A stretch of DNA of 64,000 bases. It comes from Coniferiporia sulphurascens. Lineage: Eukaryota > Basidiomycota > Agaricomycetes > Hymenochaetales > Hymenochaetaceae. How positions within the stretch are numbered: position 1 is the stretch's first letter; the number at the start of each line of letters is the position of its first letter. The notes under the pieces are model-generated. The model searched no databases, was not told where the DNA came from, and was given only the letters and a program-made list of their open reading frames with translations. Where the stretch lies: assembly GCA_002794785.1 (NCBI GenBank), contig NBBA01000012.1, forward strand, positions 806,001 through 870,000. The letters are read 5' to 3'. The position numbers and the translations under genes were made by a program. Of this stretch, positions 61,929 through 64,000 are shown one piece after another.

Positions 61929-64000
61929 ATGGCTATGTCGAACCTCATCACACAAGATAAGACTGGTCACTCTCTTGCGACGAAGTTACAATCGGTCTTC
62001 AGCGGGGGCGAGCTCATTTGTACGCATGCTGGGACTAGCCAGTACAGTCAAAGCAACCTATCAGGTTCAGCATGCGGGTTAGCCAGCATGAATTGCATAC
62101 GACATCTACTTGCACGAGAGAGAGAGGGAACGCGTGGGGATGCCCTTCTTGCGGCGATGCTGCAAAGGGACACAATGGAGGTACGATGATCGTTAACTTA
62201 CCGATAGTGAAGACCTGAGATCTGGGTTCTGGTATCAGCACATCATGTCCATCTGCGCCCTGTGGACCAGCACTGGTCATCTAGAAGTCGACGAAATTCA
62301 CAAGACGCCTTTGTTTCAAGCTTCTCTCAAACTCAGCCGGACGGACTACGGGAAAGCAGAAGAGTCGAAATTTGAAGACTTGTTACGGTAACAATACCTC
62401 TCATAAAGCCCACATATATTATTTACCTATTTATGTACCTCGTCAGTCAGCTAGGCGACTTCGTCGGGGGTACAAATGCTCGCTGCTCAAGCGCGGTTGT
62501 CATAACTCGACCGCCCGAAATAGTTACCTGTCTGAAGATCGTGCATCCCACCAAGGATGTCTATGTGATCTTTGATTCCCATCCGCGGCCCGCGCACCCC
62601 GACGGTGCTGCATTCATTTTTAATACGTCACTCAGACGTGCGGCACGCTATCTTGCAGAGCTACTATCGGTTGATGCACGGCTCTTGGCTCCTAACAGTG
62701 ATCTCCAGTGGCAAGCGGAACTTTTGGGTCACGTATCCGGCCATTTTTTCATGTGTGCATCCGAAGACATGCGTATGTCTCCTAACGCTTTTAACGTACT
62801 ACTTGAGGCGAACTGCGCGCTCCTCAGTTATAAGGCGCAGGAAAACGGGGCGAAGTCGCAACACTCGTGGCTCACGTCCGAAAACGATCGTCTGAATCGT
62901 GAGTTTTCTCGCATGGATGAGCGATTAGAGCAAGCGAAACACGATCGAGCAATGCGCGCTGCGGAACTTGAAGAGTTGAAGGAACTGAGAGAATATAAAG
63001 CATGGAGAGAGAGAAACGACAATGTATTCAACACAGAGTCGTCAACAAACCACTTCCCCGCACAGGATGTTCCCGGCGGGAGCAGAGCAGGCGTTGATCT
63101 CGAACGAATGAATAGGACACTGAGGGCAGGTGCCAACTCCAAAGAAAGTATCGAATTTGTAAAATCCTTTTTTCCCAAAATCCCAGCGGTACAGCATTCA
63201 AGGCAGAACGAAGGACTTATTAGCCCCACTCAAGGAAGGGCGGTCAGCGCCATCCGAGACGACGCGAAGGGAAAAGGTAGGGCGAGCGACATTGATACCG
63301 TCCTACGCATGCAGTTGGAATACCAGGACGAAGATGCAGCGTTGCGTGCACAAATGCAGCTGCTTCAATTGACAGCAGTACAAGAAACATTCGAATGCAG
63401 CATATGCTTAGAAAAAATCCCTCTTGACTGCGTAGCACGCGTCGACATATGCGGGCACACGTTTTGTAGAGAATGCTTGCGACAATATATCTCCTCAAAG
63501 CTTGACGAGCACAAGTTCCCAACAGCGTGTCCCTGTTGTTCAATGCAGAACGAGTCTGAGAGGACAGGGAGTAAGCTCTTTTCCTTTTCTTTGTGGGGCG
63601 TCTCACGAATTCCTTTTTGTAGAGATCACAGAGACACTAATTCAGCAGATCGGAATCTCAGATAAATCTTATCAGATTTATACCGAACTTCAAATGGCAG
63701 AGTTTTCCATACCATTACAGTGCAAGAAGTGAGAGTATACCTTCTTATTAAGACTGTGGCTGCTCTCTCTAATTCCCGTTTGCAGGTGTAAACAGAGTGC
63801 CTTTGTCGACAAGCGTGAATACGATGGGATGAAGGTCCTGGCATGCCCATTCCCAAGGTGCAATTACTTGTGGTGTAAGGACTGCCAACAAGAGGTACCC
63901 CTGGGTCACGACGCCCCCCCTCATTCTTGTGATGGAAGCACCGAGTTACAACACTTGATGGACAAGCACGGTTGGAAGAATTGCCCAGGTTGCAAAACGC
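61929..64000 (+). CDS. RBR (RING-IBR-RING) E3 ligase with N-terminal protease-like domain, 3' end missing
   Basis: Exons: 61929-62180, 62239-62387, 62447-63570, 63623-63728 and 63786 to beyond the window. All joins are GT-AG and keep the frame. The N-terminal ~200 residues contain SGSACGLASMNCIRHLL (Cys codon 62073-62075) and VYVIFDSHPRPAHPDGAAF (Asp-Ser-His codons 62574-62582), the Cys plus Asp-x-His arrangement of papain-fold deubiquitinases like the tegument-USP family. A coiled coil follows (62850-63010). RING1 is ECSICLEKIPLDCVARVDIC GHTFCRECL ... ACPCC. The IBR has CKKCKQSAFVDKREYDGMKV LACPFPRCNYLWCKDC. RING2 begins at GWKNCPGCK just before the edge, so its catalytic Cys is not visible. 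The RBR part is certain; protease activity is inference. The start ATG at 61929 is the first in frame; an extra 5' exon is possible. Confidence 0.85.

Overview
The window is nuclear DNA of a filamentous basidiomycete, most likely an agaricomycete. Genes are dense on both strands and are split by many 50-70 bp GT-AG introns. The gene set is fungal: DASH subunit Dad1, Pkc1 with the fungal HR1-C2-C1-C1-kinase layout, an SH3/WW Cdc25-type RasGEF, Mak16, Rsa3 and a VWA/GTPase giant of the type found in mushroom-forming fungi. The species cannot be named from the sequence alone.

Layout. 1-6.1 kb: N-terminus of NADPH-cytochrome P450 reductase (minus, running off the left edge), DAD1 (plus), PKC1 (minus). 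6.6-10.7 kb: a HYPK-like UBA protein (minus), an unrecognised multi-exon gene (plus), an Igo1/endosulfine gene (plus). 11.1-12.75 kb: a 5'-truncated LINE copy with a 14-bp target-site duplication, inserted between the convergent IGO1 and CDC25 genes. 13-24.8 kb: CDC25, EFL1/RIA1 and ZNG1 (all minus), then GUK1 (plus). 24.9-36.6 kb: MAK16 (minus), PRP2 (plus), a small DUF427 gene whose exons are too short to stand out as open frames (minus), HUT1 (plus), a STYX-like pseudophosphatase (minus), an SSU1-type transporter (plus). 38.3-41.8 kb: NUF2 and a mitochondrial NAD-type carrier (plus). 43.4-50 kb: a one-pass membrane protein and a CLYBL-like lyase (minus), CWF19 (plus). 50.4-61 kb: RSA3 and a 9.5-kb gene for a giant GB1/RHD3-type GTPase with a Cys-rich region and a VWA domain (minus). 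61.9 kb to the right edge: an RBR ubiquitin ligase whose N-terminus looks like a cysteine protease/deubiquitinase (plus, incomplete).

Functional themes. Ribosome assembly (EFL1, MAK16, RSA3), splicing (PRP2, CWF19), kinetochore (DAD1, NUF2) and nutrient/stress signalling (PKC1, IGO1, CDC25) recur, but the genes do not form operons and co-location is probably chance. The most interesting area is the right end, where the giant GTPase-VWA gene and the protease-like/RBR gene are transcribed divergently from one ~0.9-kb intergenic region. Other points of note are three apparent GC-AG introns, an 18-nt microexon that supplies the VWA metal-binding aspartate, a pseudophosphatase that keeps the catalytic Cys but has lost the Arg, and an apparent 1-base frame break in the P450 reductase gene.
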